From: Peribacillus muralis
GTDB taxonomy: Bacteria; Bacillota; Bacilli; Bacillales; DSM-1321
Assembly: GCF_001439925.1 (NCBI RefSeq)
Contig: NZ_LMBV01000003.1
Location: forward strand, 82,815 to 146,814
DNA length: 64,000 nt
Reading direction: 5' to 3'
In this document: one piece after another, positions 33,688 through 43,799 of the stretch
Layout: each line of letters begins with the position of its first letter
Position numbering within the stretch: the stretch's first letter is position 1
Program-made: the position numbers and the translations under genes
The notes under the pieces: generated by a model
Told to the model about the DNA's origin: nothing
The model's database searches: none
Seen by the model: only the letters and a program-made list of their open reading frames with translations

Positions 33688-34533
33688 CTACAACTTCGTT
33701 CTTAACGTCCAAAGCTCAGGAAAAATAGGCTGGTCGACCACTTTTTTCAGATAACTTACACCTGTCGATCCACCGGTTCCCATCCGATGTCCGATGATCC
33801 GTTCTACGGTGCTCATGTGATTGAATCTCCAGAATTGTTGCTGACTGCCGATATCAACGAGTTTTTCGGCCAACTCATACAAATCCCAATATGCATGAAC
33901 ATCACGGTACACCGTCAGCCAAGCACTTTCAACACTATCGTTAATTCGATACGTTTCGGACCAATCCCTGTTCAAGACGGATTCATCAACAGGAAGCCCT
34001 CTTGCAGCCAAAGCTCCAATGGCCGCATCGTAAATGCTAGGCTGATTCAAAGCAGCCATCATCGTCTCGTTTAGTTCAGGCCGATGATGGAAAACCGCTA
34101 ATAATTGTTGATTTTTTTGTCCGAGGGCAAACTCTATCAACCTGTTCTGAAATGATTGGAAGCCGGAGGAGTTTCCTAGTTTCTCGCGGAATTCCATATA
34201 ATCCGAGGGCGTTAAGGTTGCAAGTACATTCCACGATTGAACAAGTTGCTGCTGGATCCTGACGACTCTGGATAACATCTTAATGGAAGGCTCCAAACGC
34301 CCCTCGGTGATGTGCTCCGTTGCTGCGGTCAATTCATGGAGAATCAGTTTCATCCATAATTCACTCGTTTGATGGATGATGATGAACAGCATTTCATCAT
34401 GATGTCCGGATAGAAGATGCTGACTGGATAATAGTTGATTTACATGCAGGTAATCCCCATAAGACATCTCCTTAGCAAAATCAGTAACAATTCCTTCTTC
34501 CAAAGGAGGTTTATCCATCGGTCCTTTATCCAT
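33688..34533 (-). CDS. kynA: Tryptophan 2,3-dioxygenase KynA
   Basis: A haem enzyme of 281 residues that opens the indole ring of L-tryptophan to N-formylkynurenine. The distal-side segment [33 protein letters not shown] and the proximal histidine in [18 protein letters not shown] are intact, as is [16 protein letters not shown]. The start at 34533 has GGGAGAGGA upstream. The next gene downstream on this strand is the NadD-like one; kynU and kynB are not seen nearby. An amino-acid permease lies immediately upstream on the same strand, 16 bp away. Confidence 0.95.
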   Translation of the reverse strand: MDKGPMDKPPLEEGIVTDFAKEMSYGDYLHVNQLLSSQHLLSGHHDEMLFIIIHQTSELWMKLILHELTAATEHITEGRLEPSIKMLSRVVRIQQQLVQSWNVLATLTPSDYMEFREKLGNSSGFQSFQNRLIEFALGQKNQQLLAVFHHRPELNETMMAALNQPSIYDAAIGALAARGLPVDESVLNRDWSETYRINDSVESAWLTVYRDVHAYWDLYELAEKLVDIGSQQQFWRFNHMSTVERIIGHRMGTGGSTGVSYLKKVVDQPIFPELWTLRTKL

Positions 34534-34549
34534 ACATTTCCTCTCCCAA

Positions 34550-35899
34550 TCACTTGCTTTTGATTTTCACCATGAATGTATAAACGATGCAAAGAAAAAC
34601 CAACCAAGGAACACCGAACTGAAGAACGATTTTAAATGGGCCAGTAAACCAAGTCGATACCGTCAAAGCAAACAAAAGCAAGGCGCCAAGGATCGTTAAA
34701 TACGGAAAACCTAACATGTTAACCGGTAATTTACGCCCGCCTGATTTCTCCCAGCTCTTCCTGAAATATAAATGGGAGATGAACACCATGAACCAGGTGA
34801 AAATGGCTCCGAACATCGAAATCCCCATCATGAAGGCATAGGAAGTATCAGGAAGCAGTACCTTTACAGCTGCAGCAAGAAAAATGCCCAAAGTAGAAAT
34901 GAGCAAAGCTCTTGTCGGAACCCCATTTCGACTCACTTTCCGAAAAAATGCCGGCGCCTGCCTATGCTCGGCTAATGAAAATATCATCCTGGTGGAGGCA
35001 TATAATTGACTATTCATTGCAGATAAAGCAGCCGTTAAAATAATGAAGTTCATGATTCCCGATGCACCAGGAATATTGAGGATCTCCATCACCCTGACAA
35101 AAGGGCTTTTATCAATTCCAGCGTCTTGCCAAGGTACAATCATCAGCATGATCCCGATTGTCAGTACATAAAAAGTTGCGAGTCTGAAAACAGTCGCCTT
35201 TAAAGCTTTCGGGACGGCAATATCAGGGTCCTTTGCTTCTCCAGCCGTTACGGCAATCAGTTCCGTTCCTAAAAAGCTGAAGAGCGAGATGAAGATGGCG
35301 ACCCAAAGACCCCAGTAACCGAATGGCAGAAATCCATCGGGACCGCCGTAGTTCTCCACGCCGATTCCGCTTGCTGGCTCGGCACCGATAATCACGTACG
35401 CTCCTAATAAAATGAAGATGACGATGGCGCTTATTTTAATCATTGAAAACAGATACTCGAAATTTCCGAATGTATTGACGCTTGTTGCGTTTACAAAGAT
35501 AAGCAAGGCAGCAAAAAGGAATATCCAAAGGCTTCCAGGTACGTCAGGAAACCAATATTTCATATATACCGCGATGGCACTCACTTCAACCCCAATGGCC
35601 AGGACATTCGCGATCCAATACGAATACCTCACAACAAATCCAGCAAATGGACTGATATATTTCTCGGCAATCGTCCCAAAGGATCCCGATGTTGGATGGG
35701 CTACCGTCATTTCTGCCAAACAGCCCATCAAGAGAAGGACAATGAAGGCACCTATTGCATAGCTGATCAGGACACTGGGCCCTGCTGTCGAAATCGCAAG
35801 GCCACTGCCCAGAAATAAACCGGTGCCTATTGCACACCCCATGGCAATCATGGTGATTTGATTCGATGATAATTCACGACGAAGCTTATTCTTCTCCAT
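34550..35899 (-). CDS. Amino acid permease, AAT/APC family, probably co-transcribed with kynA
   Basis: A 12-helix permease of 449 residues. The first helix contains [25 protein letters not shown], the APC substrate-binding loop; [24 protein letters not shown] and [19 protein letters not shown] are typical of the amino-acid transporter (AAT) group. Only 16 bp separates it from kynA, so tryptophan or aromatic amino acid uptake is a fair inference, but homology alone does not give specificity. Confidence 0.85.
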   Translation of the reverse strand: MEKNKLRRELSSNQITMIAMGCAIGTGLFLGSGLAISTAGPSVLISYAIGAFIVLLLMGCLAEMTVAHPTSGSFGTIAEKYISPFAGFVVRYSYWIANVLAIGVEVSAIAVYMKYWFPDVPGSLWIFLFAALLIFVNATSVNTFGNFEYLFSMIKISAIVIFILLGAYVIIGAEPASGIGVENYGGPDGFLPFGYWGLWVAIFISLFSFLGTELIAVTAGEAKDPDIAVPKALKATVFRLATFYVLTIGIMLMIVPWQDAGIDKSPFVRVMEILNIPGASGIMNFIILTAALSAMNSQLYASTRMIFSLAEHRQAPAFFRKVSRNGVPTRALLISTLGIFLAAAVKVLLPDTSYAFMMGISMFGAIFTWFMVFISHLYFRKSWEKSGGRKLPVNMLGFPYLTILGALLLFALTVSTWFTGPFKIVLQFGVPWLVFLCIVYTFMVKIKSK

Positions 35900-35984
35900 A
35901 TGTTGCTCCCATCTTAGGCAATGATATCCCTCTTATTTTGTTCGTTTTTCGTATAACCAAGGCTCGGCTGCCTCCAGCCATCGT

Positions 35985-37454
35985 TCATTTGTAAATTCCT
36001 GCGCCTTCCCATGCCAACCTTACCATTCTATTAGGATCTTTTTCAATATAATCTCTTTTATTAAAAATCATCGTGTAACGATTAACTTCATTGTATTTCG
36101 GCCATATTTCCCCTTCTGGCGGATTTGGGTCCCCATATCTAGCAAAATTGAGCCAGTGATTACTTATTCTGTTTGAAACCTTATGCGCTGTTGGCCTGAA
36201 ACGCTCGGAGTTGATTCGCTTCACAAGCGTGGCACCGAAAGTCCGGAAAGCGAAGGGACGTTCCAAACGAGGCATCATCCCCCTTTTACTAAAGCGAATG
36301 GCAGCGTCAAAGCGATACATCCATGTTTTTTCCAAACGGCTGTATGCCTCAGCATACAAAATGGAAGGGATAAGGTAGGTTGCATAACAGCCTATGTCAA
36401 GCAGCGCTTCCTTTTCAGGGAAGCACCAATAAGCATATTTAATCCGCTCTTTCGCCTCTGGGTCAGTGTATTTGAACATTTCATCGATCATCTCTGCATT
36501 TGTCGGGATGAAAGAGGGGACGAATAATGACATATCGTCTTGATTTGTTCCTATAAGCAACGGTATTCGTTCGGTTTTTTTGGAGCGGATCGAATCAAGT
36601 GGATATTCAGGCAAAAAGTCACCATCAACGAAAGGTCCAAACGGTAGCAAACCGGGCATAGCCTGTGAGTTCTCCTTTAACAAACGCGAGGACGCCGCGA
36701 CGATATCTGCAGCTGGAAGTGTTTTCAAACGATTAATTTCATCTTTGCCAATCCCCAAGATCTGAAGGAATTTTTCACTAACTTGCCTTGCCATTCCTTT
36801 TCTGTATACAGATGTCGGGGTAGGGCTTTCCGCAATGGCCTTTTGAAAAAGTCCTCTTGCCGAAGGGACAGTCAATAAGGTCGTTACAGCATTCCCTCCA
36901 GACAATTGCCCAAAAATCGTAACATTTTCCGGATCTCCGCCAAAAACCTCTATATTTTCCTTGATCCATCTTAATGATGCCACTTGGTCGCGTAAACCTA
37001 AATTGGTTTCGAATTGGTCATCTTCTTCAGTAAAATCCAAGAATCCAAGAGCCCCTGACCTATAATTGATGCTTACTACGACCACATCTCCATTCTTAGC
37101 CATTACATGTCCATCATACTGATCGATGGACCCAGCTCCGGATATGTATGCCCCACCTGGAATCCATACCATGACGGGCCGCTTTTTATCATCAGCTCTC
37201 GGTGACCATATATTAAGGAACAAGCAATCTTCATCCATTTTTTCAGTACCTGCCCAACCGCTTGGCTGTGGTGGAATGGCACCGAATTCCACTGCATCCG
37301 ATACACCACTCCATTTCTCGACCGGCTCCGGTGAGCGAAAACGCAAGGCAGCAACTGGAGCCTTCGCATACCTGACTCCGCGCCAAACGCATATATCGTT
37401 TTCCATCGTCCCCTGAAGATGCCCTTTTGTCGTCGTTACGATTGATCCTATCAT
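35985..37454 (-). CDS. Carboxylesterase type B (PnbA-like) fold protein with a replaced catalytic triad
   Basis: A protein of 489 residues that follows B. subtilis p-nitrobenzyl esterase along its length (GVRYAKAPVAALRF, EDCLFLNIW, PVMVWIPGGAYISG, SINYRSGALGFL, NLGLRDQVASLRWIKENI, GLFQKAIAES). The nucleophile elbow, normally FGESAGG, reads FGQLSGG here: the expected Ser is Leu184. The acid in GTxxDE reads GTNQDD (Asp307). The catalytic His, normally in FHALELPFVFG, is Pro395 in MMPRLERPFAF. So all three triad positions are changed while the frame and fold are kept. It could be a pseudoenzyme or a recently inactivated gene. The start has GAGAGGTGAGAG upstream. Confidence 0.85.
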   Translation of the reverse strand: MIGSIVTTTKGHLQGTMENDICVWRGVRYAKAPVAALRFRSPEPVEKWSGVSDAVEFGAIPPQPSGWAGTEKMDEDCLFLNIWSPRADDKKRPVMVWIPGGAYISGAGSIDQYDGHVMAKNGDVVVVSINYRSGALGFLDFTEEDDQFETNLGLRDQVASLRWIKENIEVFGGDPENVTIFGQLSGGNAVTTLLTVPSARGLFQKAIAESPTPTSVYRKGMARQVSEKFLQILGIGKDEINRLKTLPAADIVAASSRLLKENSQAMPGLLPFGPFVDGDFLPEYPLDSIRSKKTERIPLLIGTNQDDMSLFVPSFIPTNAEMIDEMFKYTDPEAKERIKYAYWCFPEKEALLDIGCYATYLIPSILYAEAYSRLEKTWMYRFDAAIRFSKRGMMPRLERPFAFRTFGATLVKRINSERFRPTAHKVSNRISNHWLNFARYGDPNPPEGEIWPKYNEVNRYTMIFNKRDYIEKDPNRMVRLAWEGAGIYK

Positions 37455-37683
37455 TCACTCTCACCTCTCCAATTAGTTTTGGTACTTAAGTTCTTCTTTT
37501 TCGATTCCTTTATCTCCTTCATCTTTACGAAAAAAGAATATAAAGGATAAAATGCAGCTGTCCAATAGGCAAAAAAAGACCCTAACAGGCCTTTTCAGTT
37601 TGTAGACATAATATTTCGGTTATACATCCTATATTTCATTGGCTTGCCGTACGCTTCTGAGAAAACTAATTCCACTAACTTAT

Positions 37684-37737
37684 GCCTACATAGAAAACCC
37701 GTCCTCTGACGAAGGAGGACGGGTTTTCTATGTAGGC
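37684..37737. terminator. Long perfect hairpin terminator at the end of the ycj-like operon
   Basis: A 23-bp uninterrupted stem from GCCTACATAG to CTATGTAGGC with an 8-base loop, containing an AAAACCC/GGGTTTT segment so that termination works in either direction. It follows the last gene of the leftward operon. The rest of the gap 37455-37774 shows nothing else. Confidence 0.85.
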
Positions 37738-37774
37738 TCAACACTTTGTTTATAGGAATCATTTTGTTGTAACG

Positions 37775-38464
37775 TTATCTTACGGACTTTATTTCTATCC
37801 ATTTTTTATATTCAGCACTGATTACTTCCCAATTGAGTTCGTTCGTTGCATCTACCCGATAATCAGATTTGAAAAGGGTATTGCCAACACCTACCGCAAA
37901 CATATCACTTGCCTTGATCGAGTCGATGCCTGCAGAGGCATCTTCAATACCGATTGATCGTTTTGGGTCAGCCGAAAGTTGTTTACATGCAGTTAGGAAA
38001 ATTTCCGGATCAGGTTTTGACTTTTTCACTTTTGAAGCATCGACAACATAATCAAAAGTATCCTCTAACTGAAGTGCATTCAGAACTGTGCTTGCATTTC
38101 TCGAAACAGATGCAAGGCCAATGGGGAGTCCTGCACTTTTAATAGCGGTGATCAGCTCCACTATCCCCGGCAGGATATCTTGAGGAGTCAAATGCTTCAG
38201 AAACTGACAATAATGTTGATTCTTCTTTTCAGCCATTGTTTCTTTTTCACGTAACGTAAAGTCGTTTTGCCGATTGCCTTCTTGTAAGATCAGCTCGAGT
38301 GAAGCCATGCGGCTTACGCCTTTTAGCCTCTCGTTAAAGACCTCGTCAATATCGATGTCTACTTCTCTGGCGAGTTCCCGCCAAGCCAGGAAATGATAAT
38401 GCGCTGTATCCGTTATGACCCCATCAAGGTCGAATATTACAGCATCAATCAATTTTTCATCCAT
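37775..38464 (-). CDS. pgmB: Beta-phosphoglucomutase (YcjU orthologue)
   Basis: A HAD-family mutase of 229 residues that converts beta-D-glucose 1-phosphate to glucose 6-phosphate. Motif I AVIFDLDGVITDTAHYH has the nucleophile Asp and the acid/base Asp; motif II is in GLASVSRN (Ser), the Lys in KKSKPDPEIF, and motif IV in GIEDASAGIDSIKASDM. The HFLAWRELA cap region matches beta-PGM rather than phosphoglycolate phosphatase. The ATG at 38464 overlaps the glycerate kinase end by 8 bp. The substrate would be supplied by the inverting GH65 phosphorylase of the same operon. Confidence 0.92.
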   Translation of the reverse strand: MDEKLIDAVIFDLDGVITDTAHYHFLAWRELAREVDIDIDEVFNERLKGVSRMASLELILQEGNRQNDFTLREKETMAEKKNQHYCQFLKHLTPQDILPGIVELITAIKSAGLPIGLASVSRNASTVLNALQLEDTFDYVVDASKVKKSKPDPEIFLTACKQLSADPKRSIGIEDASAGIDSIKASDMFAVGVGNTLFKSDYRVDATNELNWEVISAEYKKWIEIKSVR

Positions 38465-39602
38465 TAGAACCGTCCCTTTCATTTCGAAGCAGTGCTGCTA
38501 CATTTCGAGATGTTCTCTCGATATTCACAAATGCACCGCTTAGAATGTTTTCAATTGGCAGCATGGCAGGAATGGTGGGGAAAATCGCATCAAAGCCATG
38601 ATCGTAAAGAGCTTCCGAACCTTCACCCACACTTCCGCAAATCGCTATCACCTTCGCTTTTCGCGGCGCACATTTAGCTACGCCCGCAGGTGCTTTTCCA
38701 AATATGGTTTGGCTATCTATTTTTCCTTCGCCGACAATCACGATATCGGCATCTTGGCAAATCTCTTTCACCTTTAAATGCTCCAGCACGAGGTCAATGC
38801 CCTTCCTTAATTGTGCTCCTGTGAATAAAAGCAGACCTGCTCCCATCCCTCCGCCTGCACCGCTACCTGGCAAGGAGGAGACATCTGTTTCCATATAGTC
38901 GCCTGCGAGCTTAAAAAACCTGCTCATCGCTTGATCCATCTCATTCAGCAAATCCATTGGCAGCCCTTTTTGTGGTCCGTAAATATAAGTTGCACCGTTA
39001 TTGCCCGTTAAGGGATTATCGACATCTGCTGCCACAGTGATTCTTACAGTATCCAAACGCCGATCACGGTTCATATCAGATAATGAAGCTATACGAAAAA
39101 GATCCTTGCCGGTACCCTTCACCGGGTTTCCTTGTTCATCGGAAAATTGATAACCAAGTGCGGATGCCATGCCCACTCCTCCATCATTCGTCGAGCTGCC
39201 GCCCACTCCAATGATTAATTCCTTTGCACCCTGATCAATCGCATGAAGCATCAGTTCTCCCACACCAAAGGAAGTGGTATGTAATGGATTTCGGCTGTCT
39301 TTAGGTACAAGGTGTAATCCGCAAGCCTCCGCCATTTCAATAAAAGCGGTCTTCCCATCAATCGAGAATGCTATTTTCGCTTCTACCGGAATTCCAAGCG
39401 GACCTGTAACGGATATGCTTTTGATACGTCCCTTATGTGCGGATACGAGAGCTTTGACCGTACCTTCACCGCCGTCTGCAATCGGCAGTAAATGATACTC
39501 CGCTTTCGGGAAAATGGACAGAAATCCGGCTTGAATTGCTCTTGCCACCTCGTCTGCTGGTAAACTCTCTTTAAATGAATCTGGTGCAATGACAACTTTC
39601 AT
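38457..39602 (-). CDS. Glycerate kinase, GlxK/GarK family
   Basis: A kinase of 381 residues that phosphorylates D-glycerate to a phosphoglycerate for glycolysis. Family signatures: MKVVIAPDSFKESLPADEVA, IADGGEGTVKALV, IGVGGSSTNDGGVGMASALGY and GSGAGGGMGAGLL. The start follows GGGAGG by five bases. It lies between the GH65 phosphorylase and pgmB, as an insertion into an otherwise E. coli ycj-like gene order. This fits glycerate release by the GH13_18 glucosylglycerate phosphorylase encoded at the head of the operon. Confidence 0.93.
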   Translation of the reverse strand: MKVVIAPDSFKESLPADEVARAIQAGFLSIFPKAEYHLLPIADGGEGTVKALVSAHKGRIKSISVTGPLGIPVEAKIAFSIDGKTAFIEMAEACGLHLVPKDSRNPLHTTSFGVGELMLHAIDQGAKELIIGVGGSSTNDGGVGMASALGYQFSDEQGNPVKGTGKDLFRIASLSDMNRDRRLDTVRITVAADVDNPLTGNNGATYIYGPQKGLPMDLLNEMDQAMSRFFKLAGDYMETDVSSLPGSGAGGGMGAGLLLFTGAQLRKGIDLVLEHLKVKEICQDADIVIVGEGKIDSQTIFGKAPAGVAKCAPRKAKVIAICGSVGEGSEALYDHGFDAIFPTIPAMLPIENILSGAFVNIERTSRNVAALLRNERDGSNG

Positions 39603-39675
39603 GTTTGCCTCCCATTTTATGAATGATCGCTTGCAAGAACGAACGCCTCTTCTACTAATGAAATGAAATGGGCAA

Positions 39676-41904
39676 TTATATATATTGAAGTTCTACTTCA
39701 ACTTTGTTCGTAACGAGGAATTCAGTCCCATTTAGTTCAATACATACATCATCACCCGAAACCTTCGTTATGACGGCTTGTTTGTGGGTTAGGGCTATAT
39801 GTAAGCGAGATCCTTGAAACATGATCGGAAAAGCAAGTTCTGACCATTCCGATGGCAGCTTAGGGTCCAAACTTAACCGCTGATTCTTGATCGAGACATT
39901 TGCAAAACCGAAAATTGCAGCCATCCAGATGGCACCAAGGGATGCAGCATGAAGTCCCTCATCAGAGGATTGCGGATTCGGGCCCAAGTCGATTAAACAG
40001 CTCTCCTGGAAAAATTCGTATGACTTATCGATATCCCCCGCCCTTGCTGCAACTATGGCATGAATCGCTTTGCTCAGAGAAGAATCGTGGATGGTATGCT
40101 CCTCATAATAATGCAGGTTTTCAGAGATTACATCTTGTGAAAATAAATCTGGTAACAAGTAGAGCAGCATGACGACATCCGCCTGTTTTAAGATTTGCAT
40201 CTCATTCACTTCTTGACGTGAATAATCCATAAGTATGCCCTGACTGCCCTGAGCTTCTTTGTACCGTGAAAGATCGATCTCAGGCTTGCTCAGAAACGTA
40301 TCATCTTGAGGAATGATTTTATGATCATTAGCTTTAGGTAAATATAAACGGTTCAAAAACTCATGTCCCCGTTCCTTTAATTGATGATCATGGTCCCCGT
40401 ACTTTTCCATAAAAAACAGCGCCTGCTCGACATTGAACCAAGCCATATAATTGGTGAATGCATTATTATTGACGTGCTCCGTATACTCATCCGGTCCGAT
40501 GACATCTTTAATAACAAGCTGGCCAGTTTCTTCGACTGCCCGGCTGATCCAAAACCTGCTCGTTTCCTTAAGAAGCTCCAGCCCTTCCTTTTTCATGAAT
40601 GTTTCGTCTAATGTATTTTGGTAGTATTTCACCACGGTATAGGCAATGTCTGCAACAATATGGTGCTCTGCCAAAGCGGAGGCCACCTTCTGCCGCTTCC
40701 CGGTTTTGATGTTAATGGCTGCAAATTCAGGTGTTTCTTCTTCACCAGTAAATGCACTTTCCCAAGGGAATAAAGCACCTTCATAACCATTGGCTGCAGC
40801 TTTTCCCATTGCCTGCTTCAATCTCAAATAACGGTAACGCAAAAGCTTTCTCGCTTTTTCCGGCTCCGTAAACAGATGGAAGGGTGTTATGAATATTTCC
40901 GTATCCCAAAAAACATGACCTTTATACCCTTCTCCCGTCAAGCCCTTTGCACCAACGCTAAACCGTTCATCATGAGCAGGTGTCATGATCTCCAGTTGAT
41001 ATAGAGAAAAGTCGATGGCAAGCTGGTCAAAATCCCTCGTGGATGCCACTTTGATGCGCTTTTCCTTCCAGAATTGCGCCCACTGTCCTGCCGACTTATG
41101 CAGCAAAGCATCATATCCAGCAACAGAGTAGCTTCTTAGTGCCGCTTCGCTTGCCACTTCAGGGCTTTCCCCTCTCAAATCACCATCTAAGGACGTAAAT
41201 ACGACTGCCATTTTTTCAAGAATGGAAGGAGTATCAACTTGAAGTTCCTGCTTAATGGTCGATAGCAACTGCCTATTTTTGGAAGCGTGAGCAATTTCGG
41301 CATTGGCTGAAAAAGTACAACATGCCGCAAGTGCGATCGTATGGCCTGATTCGGTCGTCTTATAGATCCCTTGCAGCAGGTCGCCTTCCTTAACACGAAC
41401 CTTTTCTTCAATAAGATGCTGTCTTCCAAAATTGGTTTGCTGAGCATTGATTCCCGTCACGATCTTCATTTGAGCAGGTTTATCCAAAGAGGTTACCGTC
41501 AATTTAGTTGCCAGTACATGGAGGTCGTTTTTGGCAGCAAAACGTTGAAACGTAAGGCGGAAACGTGAATCAGCAGGACTTTTCCATAATATATCACGGC
41601 GCAATTCCCCGTTTTCAAGATTCAACTGACGCTTGTATGATAGGATTTCTCCCGTTAATAGAGAAAAAACCTCTCCATCAAACTCAATAGTCATGCCTAC
41701 CATATCCGGCAAATTGACTAAATCCGACGGTTCATTGGCTGTGGCTTTATTATAAATCCCTGCCACATACATCCCTCTTGTTTGATCTACATAATTCTCT
41801 TCATGGGAAGCACGCAGACCAAGGTAGCCGTTTCCTGCAGTCATTAAACTAGCAAACTTATTTATATACCGCGAATCGAATGTATTTTCATCTAATTTTT
41901 TCAT
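39676..41904 (-). CDS. ycjT: GH65 glycoside phosphorylase, kojibiose phosphorylase type (YcjT orthologue)
   Basis: An inverting phosphorylase of 742 residues. Domain order is the GH65 N-terminal beta-sandwich (to about 270), linker, (alpha/alpha)6 barrel (about 310-680) and small C-terminal sheet. The general acid Glu473 lies in DVIGPDEYTEHVNNNAFTN, and the phosphate-binding region in KQADVVMLLYLL. It follows E. coli YcjT closely (LMTAGNGYLGLRASHEENY, GLTGEGYKGHVFWDTE, EMQILKQADVVML), and YcjT is reported to be a kojibiose phosphorylase. The product would be beta-glucose 1-phosphate for PgmB. The ATG overlaps the stop of the upstream dehydrogenase gene by four bases. Confidence 0.9.
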   Translation of the reverse strand: MKKLDENTFDSRYINKFASLMTAGNGYLGLRASHEENYVDQTRGMYVAGIYNKATANEPSDLVNLPDMVGMTIEFDGEVFSLLTGEILSYKRQLNLENGELRRDILWKSPADSRFRLTFQRFAAKNDLHVLATKLTVTSLDKPAQMKIVTGINAQQTNFGRQHLIEEKVRVKEGDLLQGIYKTTESGHTIALAACCTFSANAEIAHASKNRQLLSTIKQELQVDTPSILEKMAVVFTSLDGDLRGESPEVASEAALRSYSVAGYDALLHKSAGQWAQFWKEKRIKVASTRDFDQLAIDFSLYQLEIMTPAHDERFSVGAKGLTGEGYKGHVFWDTEIFITPFHLFTEPEKARKLLRYRYLRLKQAMGKAAANGYEGALFPWESAFTGEEETPEFAAINIKTGKRQKVASALAEHHIVADIAYTVVKYYQNTLDETFMKKEGLELLKETSRFWISRAVEETGQLVIKDVIGPDEYTEHVNNNAFTNYMAWFNVEQALFFMEKYGDHDHQLKERGHEFLNRLYLPKANDHKIIPQDDTFLSKPEIDLSRYKEAQGSQGILMDYSRQEVNEMQILKQADVVMLLYLLPDLFSQDVISENLHYYEEHTIHDSSLSKAIHAIVAARAGDIDKSYEFFQESCLIDLGPNPQSSDEGLHAASLGAIWMAAIFGFANVSIKNQRLSLDPKLPSEWSELAFPIMFQGSRLHIALTHKQAVITKVSGDDVCIELNGTEFLVTNKVEVELQYI

Positions 41905-42935
41905 AGGGTTATGCTTTCACCTTTTTCAGCAGATTGATAGAGAGCTTCGACGAGTTGCATGATCAAGTAACCTTCTCTTCCATCAGCCACCATGACCTCT
42001 TTGCCAAGACATTTATCAACAAAGGCAGCCATTCCTTTCTGTAGCCTGTCTGGATCGGCTGTCTTCCTATCCAATATCGTCACTAATTCACCTTTTTGAT
42101 CAGAATAGATATGGGCAGGAAACAGGGTTGCCCCCGCTTCATCCCCGAGGAATTCCACATTCATGATGGAGGTTTCTTTTATATTCAGAGCAAATGAAGT
42201 CTCGATTTGCAGCAAGCACCCGCCTTCAAGCTCAATGAATCCAAAAAGGGAATCCTCCACTTCATATTTGTTCGGATCCCATTCACCAAAAGATCCATGC
42301 GATTTTTTCGTGCCGATTTTTTGAAACATTTTTGCCGTTACCTTTTCTACTTTTGGATAACCCAATACATATAGGGCGGCATCGAGCATATGGACGCCCA
42401 AATCTATTAAAGGTCCCCCGCCTTGGGCTTCTTTGTTAGTGAAATTTCCCCAACCTGGTACACCGCTTCGGCGCAGTGCTTTTGCTTTTACAACATAAAT
42501 GTCCCCAAGTACGCCTTCTGCCACTTTTTGTTGCATGATTTTAACGTCATCGGCAAAGCGATGGTGAAAATTATATGCAAGAATAAGCTTGTTTTCTTTA
42601 GCAACGTCCTGCATATGCCTTGCTTCTTGGCCTGAAATGGAAGGCGGCTTCTCGCACATAACATGACAGCCATGCTCCAAGGCCTTTATGACATGCTCAT
42701 AGTGGTATTTATTGGGCGTGCAGACACTGACGATGTCCGGCTGTTCCGCTTGAAACATTTCCTCTACATCCGTATAGTATCGTGCTATTCCGTTCCGTTT
42801 CGCAAAATCTTGCGTCCGCTCGGGATTAGGGCCGACAACTGCGACAATTTCAACCTCATTCCTGGTACGGTAGTATGAAACATGGACCTTTTCTGCCATT
42901 TGCCCTCCACCAATTATCGCAATTTTCTTCTTCAT
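41901..42935 (-). CDS. ycjS: Gfo/Idh/MocA family NAD-dependent glycoside dehydrogenase (YcjS orthologue)
   Basis: A 344-residue oxidoreductase with an N-terminal Rossmann domain (IAIIGGGQMAEKVH) and the EKPPSIS catalytic Lys motif (in place of the usual EKP), followed by the Gfo/Idh C-terminal domain with GGGPLIDLGVHMLDAALYVLG, in which Asp and His form the active site. The text of the protein parallels E. coli YcjS, including FTNKEAQGGGPLID and the SIMNVEFLGDEAGATLFPAHIY block. YcjS is reported to reduce or oxidise C3 of D-glucosides. Here it would complete the guloside-to-glucoside conversion. Confidence 0.88.
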   Translation of the reverse strand: MKKKIAIIGGGQMAEKVHVSYYRTRNEVEIVAVVGPNPERTQDFAKRNGIARYYTDVEEMFQAEQPDIVSVCTPNKYHYEHVIKALEHGCHVMCEKPPSISGQEARHMQDVAKENKLILAYNFHHRFADDVKIMQQKVAEGVLGDIYVVKAKALRRSGVPGWGNFTNKEAQGGGPLIDLGVHMLDAALYVLGYPKVEKVTAKMFQKIGTKKSHGSFGEWDPNKYEVEDSLFGFIELEGGCLLQIETSFALNIKETSIMNVEFLGDEAGATLFPAHIYSDQKGELVTILDRKTADPDRLQKGMAAFVDKCLGKEVMVADGREGYLIMQLVEALYQSAEKGESITL

Positions 42936-42950
42936 CTTTAGTCAGCCCCT

Positions 42951-43745
42951 TTAGCCTAATGATTGCCTTAGGTAATGTAGTGCTTTCATATATTCCGCTT
43001 GCGGATCATTTCCTCTTACACGGCATTCTATCGTTAAGAAACCATCATATCCGTCTTCTTTAAGTTGATTAAAGTGACGCTTGAAGTCCAGTGAGCCGCT
43101 GCCTGGCTGAAAACGGTGGTTATCCGCCAGATGAACGTGCCGAACCAAATCCTGATTCATATGCAATGCCTCTGAAATATCATCTTCTTCAATGTTCATA
43201 TGATAGAAGTCTGCGATGATTTTCACATATCTTAACTGATTTTCATCTATAAAACTTCTTGCATCTGCCAGCGTATTGATCATATGATCTTGATAGCGAT
43301 TCAATGGTTCCAGAAAGATCGTTGTCCCGGTCTCTTTTGCAATCGTCTCCAAGTAAAGCAAGGATTCGGTTATGGCCTTTCTGTCTCCCTCCTGGCTTCT
43401 AGGAGAAACCATTGGCGGCAAACGGTGTGTGAACATGCCCCACGCAGCCGGAACGACAATTCCCTTCCCGCCCACTTCTTGTAGCGCTTCAAGGATTTTC
43501 TTGATTTCAGCTAATCCATTCAGTCTTCGCTCCTCGTTGAAGTCACCGATCCAACCGGTATACCCTCCGCAAGCAGTCGTTACCGGAAGCCCTGTCTTGG
43601 CAATGGCCTCCTTCACTTCGTCCAAATGGTCGACAAGCAGCTTGCCATCGATTTCAAAGCCTTCAAATCCAGCCTCTTTTAAAAATAGGAATTTCTCTTT
43701 AATATCCCTTGGAAAAAACGCCTGATCCTGTGTACCAATTTTCAT
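42951..43745 (-). CDS. ycjR: Sugar phosphate isomerase/epimerase family, 3-keto-glycoside C4 epimerase (YcjR orthologue)
   Basis: A TIM-barrel (xylose isomerase-like) protein of 264 residues. MKIGTQDQAFFPRDIKEKF, FEIDGKLLV, TTACGGYTGWIGDFNEERRLNGL, FLEPLNRYQDHMINTL and FYHMNIEEDDI are shared with E. coli YcjR. Metal ligands are the Glu of LEPLNRYQ, the Asp in ADFYHMN, the His in HLADNHRFQPG and the Glu near the end. YcjR is reported as the epimerase acting on 3-keto-gulosides. The ATG at 43745 has GGAGGATA upstream, better than the open frame to 43760. Confidence 0.88.
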   Translation of the reverse strand: MKIGTQDQAFFPRDIKEKFLFLKEAGFEGFEIDGKLLVDHLDEVKEAIAKTGLPVTTACGGYTGWIGDFNEERRLNGLAEIKKILEALQEVGGKGIVVPAAWGMFTHRLPPMVSPRSQEGDRKAITESLLYLETIAKETGTTIFLEPLNRYQDHMINTLADARSFIDENQLRYVKIIADFYHMNIEEDDISEALHMNQDLVRHVHLADNHRFQPGSGSLDFKRHFNQLKEDGYDGFLTIECRVRGNDPQAEYMKALHYLRQSLG

Positions 43746-43799
43746 TAATGTATCCTCCATTCACAAGTACATCATCATAAAACATCGCCCGCTGAAGAT

